Of a stretch of DNA of 64,000 nt, positions 25,721 through 34,950 are shown in pieces (the stretch's first letter is position 1; each line of letters starts with the position of its first letter). The stretch comes from Chitinophaga sp. GbtcB8 (lineage in GTDB: Bacteria; Bacteroidota; Bacteroidia; Chitinophagales; Chitinophagaceae): positions 33,119-97,118 of the forward strand of contig NZ_JAGXJN010000036.1 in assembly GCF_019091455.1 (NCBI RefSeq), given 5' to 3'. The notes beneath the pieces are model-generated. The model saw only the letters and a list, made by a program, of their open reading frames with translations, searched no databases and was not told where the DNA came from. A program made the position numbers and the translations under genes.

Positions 25721-27343
25721 ATGAAAAAAACACTCATCATAATCGTTTTCGCTGTAGGACTGTTTGCCTGCCGTAAACTGGACCAGCCCATTACACGCGA
25801 GTTTACGGAAACAGCCTACTGGCGAGATACACAGGATGCGCTGGATGCTCTCTCCGCCTGTTATGAGCATTTATCCAAAACGGATTATTTCTTTGGCGAC
25901 GATGGCCTCAGCGATAATGCCTACGTAAATGGCGTTGGCTTCCAGAACGTAACAGCCATTGCCAATGGCGGGTACGACCCGTCTAACGCACGCGTAAAGG
26001 ATACCTGGGGCTATTACTTCACCACCATCCGCCGCTGTAATCTTTTAACAGAGAATATAGATAAGGTGCCAAAGCTGGACAGCACGCTTAAGCACCGCAT
26101 CACCGCAGAAGCCCGCTTTATACGTGCCTACGCTTATTTTCAGCTGGCCACCTGGTATGGCGATGTACCTTTTTTCACCAATGTGATCTCTATTGACGAA
26201 TCACGCACTATTAACCGCACAGCAAAGAACAGCATCATCCAGTTTGTATTGAGTGAGCTGAACGCCATCCGTGCAGACCTACCGGTGAATAACTACTCCG
26301 GCAGCAGCGGGTATGCGGATAAGGACAAAGGCCGGATAACCCGTGGCGCCGCCATAGCCTTCAGCGCCCGCGTACACCTGTACAACGGCGAATGGCAGGC
26401 CGTTGTAAGCGACTGTGAGCTGCTTATTAACAAAACAGAGAACGGCACTTACGGCTTAATGGATGATTATGCCAGCATTTTCACTGTGGGCAATGAGTAT
26501 AACAAAGAAGTGGTGCTTGACCTGCAATATGGCGGCGGCCGCACTTACGATGTGCTGCGCAGCTTTATGCCGCAAACCGTGGCCCTGTTAAGAAGTGTGC
26601 TGGTACCCACGCAGGACCTGGTGGATGATTACGTGATGACGAATGGTAAAGGCATTAAGGAAGCAGGTTCCGGTTATAATGAAAATGATCCCTACACCAA
26701 CCGCGATCCCCGCTTTAATGCCACCATCCTGCATCATGGCTCTACGGTAACGGATTTTAACGGTGTAGTGCAAACCATTCTTACACAGCCAGGCTCCAAC
26801 CCGGCCACCAATACTGTTGACGATCAGGGCGCCTCTCCCACCGGTTACTATTTTTATAAATATTACGACCGTACCTCCACCAACTACCAGTCCGGCTTAA
26901 ACCTCATCCTCATCCGCTATGCCGATGTATTGCTGATGTATGCAGAGGCCAAGAACGAGCTGGCCCAGCTGGATGCCAATGTATGGAACAATACCATCCG
27001 CGCATTGCGGGTACGCGCCAAGTTCACGGATGCCGGCGCTACTGAGTTCAATGCCGCTTTAACACAGGAGCAGCTGCGTACGGTTGTGCGCCGTGAAAGG
27101 CGCGCTGAGCTGGCATTTGAAGGGCTGCGTGTGTACGACATACGCCGCTGGAAAATTGCAGATCAGGTGCTGGCAAAACCGGTAAGAGGTATTAAGGTAA
27201 CGTCCGGCGCGTTCAACCGGGATCCCAATGGTTATATCATTGTGGCAAACCGCACGTTCACTAATCCAAAACACTACCTGTGGCCGGTGCCTACATTTGA
27301 ACGCGATCAGAACAAAAATCTTTCACAAAACCAGGGTTGGTAA
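25721..27343 (+). CDS. SusD/RagB-family nutrient-binding lipoprotein
   Basis: A 540-residue surface lipoprotein that caps the SusC barrel. The lipobox is FACRKLDQP (Cys at residue 17). The N-terminal EFTETAYWRDTQDALDALSA and the helical repeats, e.g. HRITAEARFIRAYAYFQLAT, are typical; near the C-terminus come LILIRYADVLLMYAEAKNEL, RRERRAELAFEGLRVYDIRR and the closing YLWPVPTFERDQNKNLSQNQ. The pairing with the preceding SusC gene is standard. Confidence 0.95.
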   Translation: MKKTLIIIVFAVGLFACRKLDQPITREFTETAYWRDTQDALDALSACYEHLSKTDYFFGDDGLSDNAYVNGVGFQNVTAIANGGYDPSNARVKDTWGYYFTTIRRCNLLTENIDKVPKLDSTLKHRITAEARFIRAYAYFQLATWYGDVPFFTNVISIDESRTINRTAKNSIIQFVLSELNAIRADLPVNNYSGSSGYADKDKGRITRGAAIAFSARVHLYNGEWQAVVSDCELLINKTENGTYGLMDDYASIFTVGNEYNKEVVLDLQYGGGRTYDVLRSFMPQTVALLRSVLVPTQDLVDDYVMTNGKGIKEAGSGYNENDPYTNRDPRFNATILHHGSTVTDFNGVVQTILTQPGSNPATNTVDDQGASPTGYYFYKYYDRTSTNYQSGLNLILIRYADVLLMYAEAKNELAQLDANVWNNTIRALRVRAKFTDAGATEFNAALTQEQLRTVVRRERRAELAFEGLRVYDIRRWKIADQVLAKPVRGIKVTSGAFNRDPNGYIIVANRTFTNPKHYLWPVPTFERDQNKNLSQNQGW

Positions 27344-27361
27344 ACCTACAAATTCCCGTAT

Positions 27362-28507
27362 ATGCTTAAACGTATAGCTTTCATATTTACCGCATTGCCC
27401 GCAGTAGCAGTTATGTTCCTGGGCAGCTGCAAAAAAGACGATTATAAGCTCAACACCAATATTAAACCGGTAGAGCACCTGGGTGCGCCGGCCGACAATA
27501 AATTCGTAAAGCTGCAGCCCGCTACCAGCGCCGCTGTTAGCTTTGAGTGGGACCAGGCCCGCGCAGAAGACGGCTCCCTGGTACTATATGAAGTAGCCTT
27601 TGATAAAGAAGACGGCGACTTCTCCAAGCCCATTGCCAAATACACATCAGATGGTGGCGGCGTGCAGAACAAGCTGTCCCTTTCCCACAAGGAGCTGAAC
27701 ACCATAGCCAACAATGCCGGCATCCCTGCATTAGGCACCGGCAAGCTCAAATGGACGGTGCTGGCAGCCAAAGGGTACAACGTACAGCCGGCAGCTGAAA
27801 GCCGCATCCTGGAAGTAGAAAGGCCCAATGGTTTTGCAGAGATCCCGGTGGATGTATTCCTGACCGGCGAAGCTACAGAAGCAGGCGCCGACCTTTCCAA
27901 AGCCCTGCACCTGAAAAGCATCACCAGCGGCGTATTTGAAATTTATACTTCCCTGAAGGACGGTAAATACCAGTTCGTAGACCGTAATACCGGTACCCCC
28001 GCCACGTATTCCCTGGATGGCGCTGTGCTGAAAGAAGGCGGCGAAACCACGCAAAGCGGCGGCACTAAAGTGTACCGGATCCGTCTGGACTTTAACAACA
28101 CTACCGGCACCATGACAGAGATCACCGGTATGGGATTATGGTTTGCACCGGATAATAAGATCCTGTTTAACCTTACTTATTCAGGCAATGGCACCTTTAC
28201 AGCCAGCAACCAGGTTATAACCTTTAAGCAGGAATCCTGGGGCCGTGATGAGCGCTATAAGTTCCGTATGAATGTGAAGTCAGCAGACGGTACTGCCGGT
28301 GAAGAATGGCTGGGCAGCTCCAATGCAGATAACAGCCGCCCCACAAGCGCTACACCGCTTAGTTTCTGGCAGCTTTATCCCATAGCTAACAACGATCAGT
28401 GGAACTATTGTTACAAGTTCCAGACAGAGGTAGATACCAAGAACTGTGATGTAAAAATGTACTTCCAGGCAGACAAGGCTTATACCCACGAAATAATTGT
28501 ATTGTAA
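27362..28507 (+). CDS. SusE/SusF-like surface glycan-binding lipoprotein
   Basis: A 381-residue lipoprotein (lipobox FLGSCKKDD, Cys at residue 23). The N-terminal domain is a SusE-type immunoglobulin-like fold (TSAAVSFEWDQARAEDGSLV, KWTVLAAKGYNVQPAAESR). Two or so further beta-sandwich modules follow (VDVFLTGEATEAGADLSKAL; MGLWFAPDNKILFNLTYSGN), each likely a starch/glycan-binding-type domain. Lying 18 bp after SusD, it probably keeps the polysaccharide at the cell surface. The name SusE is by position and domain; its ligand is inferred. Confidence 0.85.
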   Translation: MLKRIAFIFTALPAVAVMFLGSCKKDDYKLNTNIKPVEHLGAPADNKFVKLQPATSAAVSFEWDQARAEDGSLVLYEVAFDKEDGDFSKPIAKYTSDGGGVQNKLSLSHKELNTIANNAGIPALGTGKLKWTVLAAKGYNVQPAAESRILEVERPNGFAEIPVDVFLTGEATEAGADLSKALHLKSITSGVFEIYTSLKDGKYQFVDRNTGTPATYSLDGAVLKEGGETTQSGGTKVYRIRLDFNNTTGTMTEITGMGLWFAPDNKILFNLTYSGNGTFTASNQVITFKQESWGRDERYKFRMNVKSADGTAGEEWLGSSNADNSRPTSATPLSFWQLYPIANNDQWNYCYKFQTEVDTKNCDVKMYFQADKAYTHEIIVL

Positions 28508-28522
28508 GCATCTGGGGGTTGA

Positions 28523-28660
28523 TCAAAAAGAATGTAAAATCATAAATGTAAAATTTAAAATGTAAAAGTAGATTGCCACGATACCAGGTTCAGACTTATG
28601 TTCACGGTATTTCACTTTTACATTTATGATTTAAAATTTTACATTTTACATTCTTTTTGG
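28523..28660. repeat. Long AT-rich inverted repeat between susE-like and GH76 genes
   Basis: CAAAAAGAATGTAAAAT at 28524-28540 has a perfect reverse complement ending at 28659, and the inner ATGTAAAAGT arms also match; between them the words (CATAAATGTAAAA, ATTTAAAATGTAAAA) are present on both sides but in a different order. The central 40 bases are unique. The element fills the only long gap in the locus and may end or weaken transcription before the GH76 gene. Confidence 0.8.
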
Positions 28661-28700
28661 TCGGCCTTCCTTCAACACTTTAAACTTTTAATTCAGAATC

Positions 28701-29864
28701 ATGATCGCTTTACAACGTTTGCTGGCGCCTTGCATGCTGCTGCTGTCCGTTACCTGGGTCTCCTGCCTGAAAGAGCCGGTAGATGAAGGTCCCGGCCCGG
28801 GCGCAGGCAAAGCCACCTATAAATATGACTGGCCTGCCATTGCAGATTCTGCACAGGCCTCGCTCACCGCTAATTTTTATAACGCCAACGGTAAATATTT
28901 TAATAAAAATAATGCCGGTGATGTAACCTTTAACTACTGGCCGCAGGCCCATGCGCTGGATGTGCTGGTAGATGGTTACCTGCGCAAGAACGACGCCGCC
29001 GTTAAAACCCGTATGACCGACCTGCTGGATGGTGTAAAGGCAAAGAATGGCAACACCTACATCAATCATTTTTATGATGATATGGAGTGGATGACACTGG
29101 CCTGCCTGCGCGCTTATGAAGCCACCGGCGACGACCGTTTTAAAGCCACCGCACAGGAGCTTTGGAATGATATTAAAGGCGGCTGGGACCTGGTATGGGG
29201 CGGCGGCATACACTGGAATAAAGACAAATCAAAGAACTATAAGAACACACCCGCCAATGCACCGGCCTGTATTATTGCCGCCCGTATGTACCAGGTTACG
29301 CAGGACCCTGCAGACATGGACTGGGCAAAGAAAATTTACCAGTGGCAAAAAACCACGCTGGTAGATCCTGCATCCGGCCTGGTATACGATGGTATTAACC
29401 AGGATGGCAGCGGTACGGTGAATAAAGACTGGAAGTTCACCTACAACCAGGGCGTGTTCATTGGCGCCGGTATAGAGCTGTATAAGCTCACCGGTGAGCA
29501 GGGCTATTTGAATGATGCATTGAAAACAGCCAACAACTCCCTCACCGGCGATTTCACTAAAAGCAATGTTCTTAAAGATGAAGGCCAGGGTGATGGCGGT
29601 TTATTCAAAGGCGTACTGGTACGTTATCTTATGCTGCTGATCACAGATGGTGACCTGGGCAGCACGGATAAAACCAGGTTTGCCAGCTTTTTACAGCTGA
29701 ATGCGCAAACACTGTGGCTGCAGGGCACCGCCCGCCCGCAGGTGCTCTTCAGCCCCAACTGGACGAGCGTTATTACCACCACTGATCTTACCACGCAGTT
29801 AAGTGGTACTATGGTGCTGGAAGCAGCTGCAAGGCTGAAAGAAATGGGTCTCATAGACAACTAG
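28701..29864 (+). CDS. GH76 family endo-alpha-1,6-mannanase (lipoprotein)
   Basis: A glycoside hydrolase of 387 residues that cuts the alpha-1,6-mannose backbone of yeast-type mannan. It has a lipoprotein signal (lipobox WVSC, Cys at residue 22). The (alpha/alpha)6 barrel shows FNYWPQAHALDVLVDGY, the catalytic aspartate pair in INHFYDDMEWMTLACLRAYE (Asp126-Asp127), GGWDLVWGGGIHWN and FTYNQGVFIGAGIELY. It is the only hydrolase of the locus. A clear terminator follows, so it closes the operon. If expressed at the surface it would produce the oligosaccharides for the SusCD pair. Confidence 0.9.
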   Translation: MIALQRLLAPCMLLLSVTWVSCLKEPVDEGPGPGAGKATYKYDWPAIADSAQASLTANFYNANGKYFNKNNAGDVTFNYWPQAHALDVLVDGYLRKNDAAVKTRMTDLLDGVKAKNGNTYINHFYDDMEWMTLACLRAYEATGDDRFKATAQELWNDIKGGWDLVWGGGIHWNKDKSKNYKNTPANAPACIIAARMYQVTQDPADMDWAKKIYQWQKTTLVDPASGLVYDGINQDGSGTVNKDWKFTYNQGVFIGAGIELYKLTGEQGYLNDALKTANNSLTGDFTKSNVLKDEGQGDGGLFKGVLVRYLMLLITDGDLGSTDKTRFASFLQLNAQTLWLQGTARPQVLFSPNWTSVITTTDLTTQLSGTMVLEAAARLKEMGLIDN

Positions 29865-29871
29865 ACATATA

Positions 29872-29907
29872 AGACCCGGCAGGGGTGGAAACCTGCCGGT
29901 CTTTTTT
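29872..29907 (+). terminator. Rho-independent terminator of the mannan locus
   Basis: GACCCGGCAGG (29873-29883) pairs with CCTGCCGGTC (29892-29901) apart from one bulged base, followed by TTTTTT. It lies directly after the GH76 stop codon. Confidence 0.85.
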
Positions 29908-30003
29908 AATTCAGCACATCAATACCAGCTTTTCATCCATCGGTAAGCGTTTTTCATAGGTTTATGCAGTAATAACCGCCTTTTTTACGATTTTTGAAAT
30001 CGC

Positions 30004-31065
30004 ATGAGCCGGTTTTTACTGCATATTTTATTCTGGGTAGTGTACCTGCTGCAGGATTCCTTACTGCAATTTTTGTGGGTAGCCCCCGCCATTCCGCAGG
30101 TACCGGAAGGCAAAGCCTTTGTAATGGCTGTTATGGCCGGCATAGCCGCCGGTATCCCTAAAATGATCTTCGTCTATTTTATCCTGTGCTTTTCCATGAA
30201 CAGGATCCTGAAAGAAGGCAGCCGCATCTGGCTGGAAGCCCTTTATATTACCCTGGTGTTTATAGTAGTGCTTATCTTTTACCGCGCTGTATTTTCCTAT
30301 TATGTATACATGAATATTTACCACGGTTTGCTGAAACCCTCGCCTATGTTTGGCGGCAGCAGCCTGATGGTAGCCCTTATGGACTTTGGTTTTGTAACCG
30401 GCACCGCTGTTACGCTGCACCTGCTGCGCAAACAGCTTACCAGCAAAGAGCGGGAAAAAAACCTGGTGAAAGAAAAACTGGAAACAGAGCTTAAGTTCCT
30501 GCGCAACCAAACCAACCCGCACTTTTTATTCAATACGCTGAACAACATTTATGTGCTGGCCCGCAAAAAATCAGACCTCACCGCAGAAATTGTAATGAAG
30601 CTGTCCAAGCTGCTGCGCTTTATGCTGTATGAAACCAGCAAAACTTTTATACCCGTAGCGGATGAAATAAAAATGCTGGATGATTATTTAGAGCTGGAAA
30701 AGATCCGCTATAACGACCGCCTGACCATTACTTTTGAAAAAGAGATCGACAATGGCGCCTATCCTCTGGCGCCCCTGCTGCTGCTGCCTTTTGTGGAAAA
30801 TGCATTTAAACACGGCGTTAGTGAATCACGGTTTGATTCTTTTATTTACATTGATATTAAATTACAGGAAGGCCGCCTCACTTTCCGTATTGAGAACACA
30901 AAGGAAAATGGCGGCGCACACCCCGTAACAGATAATATCGGCTTAGGCAATGTGCGGCGGCAGCTGGAGCTGATGTATAAAGATTATCAGCTGGAGGTAG
31001 AAGACCAGCACACGCTTTTTAAAGTATACCTGACTATAAACCTGGATAGCCATGCAAAAATATAG
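30004..31065 (+). CDS. LytS-like sensor histidine kinase
   Basis: A 353-residue membrane kinase of the His_kinase (pfam06580) group. Four hydrophobic segments cover the first 140 residues; a short coiled linker (KEREKNLVKEKLETELKFLR) leads to NQTNPHFLFNTLNNIYVLAR, with the phosphorylated His173. The ATPase part has LPFVENAFKHG and IGLGNVRRQLELMY. It overlaps the following LytTR regulator by 14 bp, so they form a translationally coupled pair. No extracellular ligand domain is present; the signal is unknown. Confidence 0.92.
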   Translation: MSRFLLHILFWVVYLLQDSLLQFLWVAPAIPQVPEGKAFVMAVMAGIAAGIPKMIFVYFILCFSMNRILKEGSRIWLEALYITLVFIVVLIFYRAVFSYYVYMNIYHGLLKPSPMFGGSSLMVALMDFGFVTGTAVTLHLLRKQLTSKEREKNLVKEKLETELKFLRNQTNPHFLFNTLNNIYVLARKKSDLTAEIVMKLSKLLRFMLYETSKTFIPVADEIKMLDDYLELEKIRYNDRLTITFEKEIDNGAYPLAPLLLLPFVENAFKHGVSESRFDSFIYIDIKLQEGRLTFRIENTKENGGAHPVTDNIGLGNVRRQLELMYKDYQLEVEDQHTLFKVYLTINLDSHAKI

Positions 31066-31756
31066 CTGCCTTATTGTGGAAGATGAGCCGCTGGCCGCGG
31101 AGGTGCTGAGCGATTATATTCAGCAGGTACCTTTCCTGCAGCTGCAGGGCATTTGCAGCGATGCCATTTACGCCATGGAAATACTGCAAAAAGAAAAAGT
31201 GGATGTAGTGTTCCTGGATATTCACCTGCCTAAGCTGAAAGGCATGCAGTTCATAAAAGCGCTGAAAGAACCGCCGCAGATAATTATTACCACCGCTTAC
31301 CAGGAATATGCATTGCAGGGTTATGAGCTGAATGTGGTGGACTACCTGCTTAAACCCATTGAGTTCAGCCGCTTCCTGATGGCGGTGAACAAAGTACAAA
31401 AACCAACAGCCGTATCCCCCGCAACGGCCAGCTCCGCTGCCCCGGAAAGAACACACCTGTTCTTTAACGTAAGCAAAAAAATGGTAAAGGTGTACCTGGA
31501 TGAGATCCTGTACATTGAAAGCATGAAAGAATACATCCGTATTGTAACCCCCGATAAAACTATCCTCACCAAATTCCAGCTGGGGCAAATAGAAGAGCTG
31601 CTGGCAAAGAACAATTTCCTGCGCGTGCACCGCTCCTTTATTGTGTCAAAGAACAAGATAGATGCCTTTACCGCTACCGATGTAGAGATCAACGGCGCCC
31701 CCATACCCATTGGCCGCAGTTATAAGGAGCTGGTGATGCGGGTATTGGAGCAATAA
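31052..31756 (+). CDS. LytTR response regulator (first pair)
   Basis: A 234-residue DNA-binding regulator: receiver domain with acidic pocket VEDE (9-12) and phosphoacceptor Asp56 in VDVVFLDIHLPKLKG, followed after a short Pro/Ala linker by a LytTR DNA-binding domain (KMVKVYLDEILYIESMKEYI, FLRVHRSFIVSKNKIDAF). It overlaps the kinase gene by 14 bp and should be its partner. Confidence 0.93.
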   Translation: MQKYSCLIVEDEPLAAEVLSDYIQQVPFLQLQGICSDAIYAMEILQKEKVDVVFLDIHLPKLKGMQFIKALKEPPQIIITTAYQEYALQGYELNVVDYLLKPIEFSRFLMAVNKVQKPTAVSPATASSAAPERTHLFFNVSKKMVKVYLDEILYIESMKEYIRIVTPDKTILTKFQLGQIEELLAKNNFLRVHRSFIVSKNKIDAFTATDVEINGAPIPIGRSYKELVMRVLEQ

Positions 31757-31788
31757 ATTTTCAGCTACCTGGTTTTCGCAAAAGAAAG

Positions 31789-31796
31789 TAACTTTG
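31789..31796 (+). promoter_or_regulatory. Predicted -7 box for the propeller kinase gene
   Basis: TAACTTTG is an exact TAnnTTTG match ending 11 nt before the ATG at 31808, with TTTTCG about 15 bp upstream as a weak -33 candidate. It suggests the second kinase/regulator pair is transcribed separately from the first. Confidence 0.45.
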
Positions 31797-31807
31797 GAGC
31801 CACCCCA

Positions 31808-34800
31808 ATGTTTACAGGTATGTACGTTCGGCTAACTATAGTACCCCTGCTATGCCTCTTTTGTAATTTGTTAACGGCCCAGGATCTTCGTGAAAGTGAT
31901 TTCACCCATTACTCCCGGCAAGAGGGTTTATCTGATGATAATATTACCAGCCTGGTGCAGGATGCCACCGGTTATATCTGGGCGGCCACATCCTCCGGCC
32001 TCAATCGTTACAATGGCAGCCAGTTTATGCAGTTCCATAATACGGACGATAGTTTGTCGCTGCCCGCAGAAGAGATCAAAGGCCTGGTATTCTTAGGCCA
32101 GTCGCGCCTGGGCGTGCGCACGGGTGTGGGCCTGCACATGATCAACACCGCTACCGGCGACGCGCGTAATATCTTCATCCCCTACAAACAAAAAAAGTTC
32201 CAGTATAAGTTTAATAACATCATGTCGGTGCGGGGCTGCAACAACGGGGATCTCATTGTGCTTACCCGCCCGGGCATTTACCATTATGATCAAAATTACC
32301 GCCTCGTATACAGGTATGATCATTACAAAGACAGTGAGATCACACAGCCGCTGATCTTTGGCATTGGCCTGCTGCAGCTGGATGAGCAGCGGTTCATCAT
32401 CACTTCCTATTTAGGCTTTTATCTCTACAACACCCTTACGCACCGGGTAAAAAAAATGGAGGCGGCAGACTGTCCGTTGCTGGCAGAATACCTGCCGCTT
32501 TCCCAGTCAAAGGTGTTCCAGATCAGAACCGGCCGCTTTTTTATACTGCCTGAAAACTCTGATAGCCTGGTCTATGTGGATGTGCCCACACAGCAAAAAA
32601 TAGTAAGCCGCCTGCCGGTGCTCCCCTACCAGGAACGGCTGATAGGTGAGCGTTCCAAGCTGATACAGGTAAATGATACGCTTTTTTATTTTACCGGGCA
32701 GGTATCTGGTTTTCATAAAATGATCTTTAACCCGCAAACAGGCAATGCGCACATTTTCCCGGAAAAATATTTTGCCGCCTACAGCTGCAACAGCTTGTTA
32801 AAGGACCGCGATGGTTATTTATGGGTAGGCACCAACAAGGGATTATTCCACCAGCACAACCGCCAGGCGCGGATAGAGCAGGCCGCGCTGCCGCCAAACA
32901 TCAATACCGCATTCCCCAATTTAATAATGGATGATGTGTATGGCGCCGGTGATCAGCTGTACGTAGCCTGCCGGGAGAACGGCGGCCTGCTGGTGTTTGA
33001 CAAGCAGCCTTTCCGTTTTAATAAGCGCATCAGCTTTAAAAGTTATGCCGCAGCAGCAGATAATATTTATTGCTTAGCCCCTGCAGATGGGCATAGCTTA
33101 CTGGTAGGCACAGAGCGCCCCCTGCTGCGCCTGGACCTGCAAACCCATAAAGTATTGCAGCACTGGGACCTGCCGGAGTATGAAGCAGCTGACCTGCAAA
33201 CAGACCGGCAGGGCCGTACCTGGATCACCGCAGCCAATATTTATACTTACAGCGCAGCCACCCAACAGCTCACACCCGTTAATACCGCCACGCCCCTTTA
33301 CCACGGCATACAACGCGCGCTGCGCCTGGGCCTGGACACTGCCGGCAACATATGGATGGCAGGGCATGGCCTGTGCCGTTACAACGCCTTCACCCAACAG
33401 TTTGACCGTTTAGTAGATACCTTTCCCTACATTAAAATGCCGGACCGGCAGGTGAATAATTTTGTGGTGGATGAGCACAACACGCTCTGGTGTAACAGTA
33501 ACAACAATGGCCTTACCGGTTATAACCTTCGCAGCGGTAAATGGCTGCATTTTACGCGCAGCAACGGCCTGCAGGATAATAATATTGCCGCCATGACGGT
33601 GGTGAACAACCGCCTGTGGATGGCCGGCCACTCCGGCCTCTCCTGCCTGGACCTGGCCACGCTGCGTATGGTTTCTTTTGGTAAGGAAGATGGCTTCCCC
33701 GACCTGCCGGTAGCAGACGGCAGCAAATTTTATTACGATACCGCCAGCAGGCAACTCAGCATAGGGTTTTCCCGTATCCTTGTAAAATTTGACCCTGAAA
33801 GTTTGCTTACAACCATGACGGCGCCGCCATTTTTTATTGAAAATATCAGCATCGGTGATCAGCAGGAGATCCATTTCCCTGCCAAGGAAATTATCACCAG
33901 CTGGTACCGGAATGATATTACGGTTACGCTGGGCAGCATTAATTTCCTGTACAGCAGCAGCCAGCGTTTTGCCTATCGCATCTTAAAGGCAGATAGCAGC
34001 GGCTGGCAGCAGCTGGGCGCGCGGAATACCTTTAACATAGCCAGCCTGGCGCCGGATTTGTACCGCGTGCAGGTAAAGCTGTTTGCTATTAACAACCGCT
34101 GGCCAGAGCAGGTACGGGAGTTCACCATTCGCGTGCTGCCACCCTTCTGGCTTAGGCCCTGGTTCTTTGGCCTGTTATTATTACTGGCAGCCATAGCAGT
34201 GTACACGGTATTCAGATGGCGTACCGGCATTTTGCAGCGGCAGCTGGTATCAGAACAATCACTGCGTATTAAACATGAAGAGCTGAACTCCATTAACGAG
34301 CAGCTGGCAGAAGCACAGCTGCTGGCCCTGCAAACGCAAATGAACCCGCACTTCATTTTTAATGCGCTCAATGGCATTAAGCGGATGATACTGGAGCAGG
34401 ATATCTCCAACGCATCCCGCTACCTGAGCAAGTTTGCGCAAATGATACGACTTACGCTCAGCCAGTCCAAACAGTCTTTTGTAACACTGAAGGAAAATAT
34501 TGAGTACCTGGAAAGTTACCTGCAAATGGAAAAGCTGCGTTTTGATGACTCCTTCACCTACACCATACAAACAGATGATGAGCTGGCGGATGAAGATATT
34601 ACCATCCCCACATTAATGATACAGCCTTTGGTGGAAAATGCCATCTGGCACGGGTTAATGCACCGCGAGGGAGAAAAGGCCGTGGACATTGTTTTTAGCC
34701 TGCAGGGCGAAGTGTTCACCTGTGCTATTACAGATAACGGCATTGGCATACGGCAGGCGGAAAAACTGAAACAGCAGCGCAAAACTACACACCGCTCCGT

Positions 34801-34948
34801 GGGGCTGGATAACCTGCGCAACCGCATCAGCATCATGAATGAGAAATACCATATGGATTGCGCGTTAACCATCACAGACCGTAGTGATAACGGCCATCAT
34901 AATACCGGTACACAAGCGGTGCTCCGCTTTAAACTAACTGATCTTTAA
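31808..34948 (+). CDS. Two-component sensor kinase with periplasmic beta-propeller
   Basis: A sensor of 1046 residues. After a signal or anchor segment come repeated propeller motifs (HYSRQEGLSDDNITSLVQDA, GYIWAATSSGLNRYNG, DGYLWVGTNKGLFHQH, NTLWCNSNNNGLTGYN), a Y_Y_Y domain (FAYRILKADSSGWQQLG, near 720-775), one membrane helix (about 785-805), a coiled linker, and a pfam06580 kinase core with QMNPHFIFNALNGIKRM (His848) and an ATPase domain (LVENAIWHGLM, SVGLDNLRNRI). Unlike the better-known hybrid sensors of Sus loci it has no receiver or AraC domain; its regulator is encoded separately 2 bp downstream. Adjacency to the mannan locus suggests a glycan signal, which is inference. Confidence 0.92.
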   Translation: MFTGMYVRLTIVPLLCLFCNLLTAQDLRESDFTHYSRQEGLSDDNITSLVQDATGYIWAATSSGLNRYNGSQFMQFHNTDDSLSLPAEEIKGLVFLGQSRLGVRTGVGLHMINTATGDARNIFIPYKQKKFQYKFNNIMSVRGCNNGDLIVLTRPGIYHYDQNYRLVYRYDHYKDSEITQPLIFGIGLLQLDEQRFIITSYLGFYLYNTLTHRVKKMEAADCPLLAEYLPLSQSKVFQIRTGRFFILPENSDSLVYVDVPTQQKIVSRLPVLPYQERLIGERSKLIQVNDTLFYFTGQVSGFHKMIFNPQTGNAHIFPEKYFAAYSCNSLLKDRDGYLWVGTNKGLFHQHNRQARIEQAALPPNINTAFPNLIMDDVYGAGDQLYVACRENGGLLVFDKQPFRFNKRISFKSYAAAADNIYCLAPADGHSLLVGTERPLLRLDLQTHKVLQHWDLPEYEAADLQTDRQGRTWITAANIYTYSAATQQLTPVNTATPLYHGIQRALRLGLDTAGNIWMAGHGLCRYNAFTQQFDRLVDTFPYIKMPDRQVNNFVVDEHNTLWCNSNNNGLTGYNLRSGKWLHFTRSNGLQDNNIAAMTVVNNRLWMAGHSGLSCLDLATLRMVSFGKEDGFPDLPVADGSKFYYDTASRQLSIGFSRILVKFDPESLLTTMTAPPFFIENISIGDQQEIHFPAKEIITSWYRNDITVTLGSINFLYSSSQRFAYRILKADSSGWQQLGARNTFNIASLAPDLYRVQVKLFAINNRWPEQVREFTIRVLPPFWLRPWFFGLLLLLAAIAVYTVFRWRTGILQRQLVSEQSLRIKHEELNSINEQLAEAQLLALQTQMNPHFIFNALNGIKRMILEQDISNASRYLSKFAQMIRLTLSQSKQSFVTLKENIEYLESYLQMEKLRFDDSFTYTIQTDDELADEDITIPTLMIQPLVENAIWHGLMHREGEKAVDIVFSLQGEVFTCAITDNGIGIRQAEKLKQQRKTTHRSVGLDNLRNRISIMNEKYHMDCALTITDRSDNGHHNTGTQAVLRFKLTDL

Positions 34949-34950
34949 AA

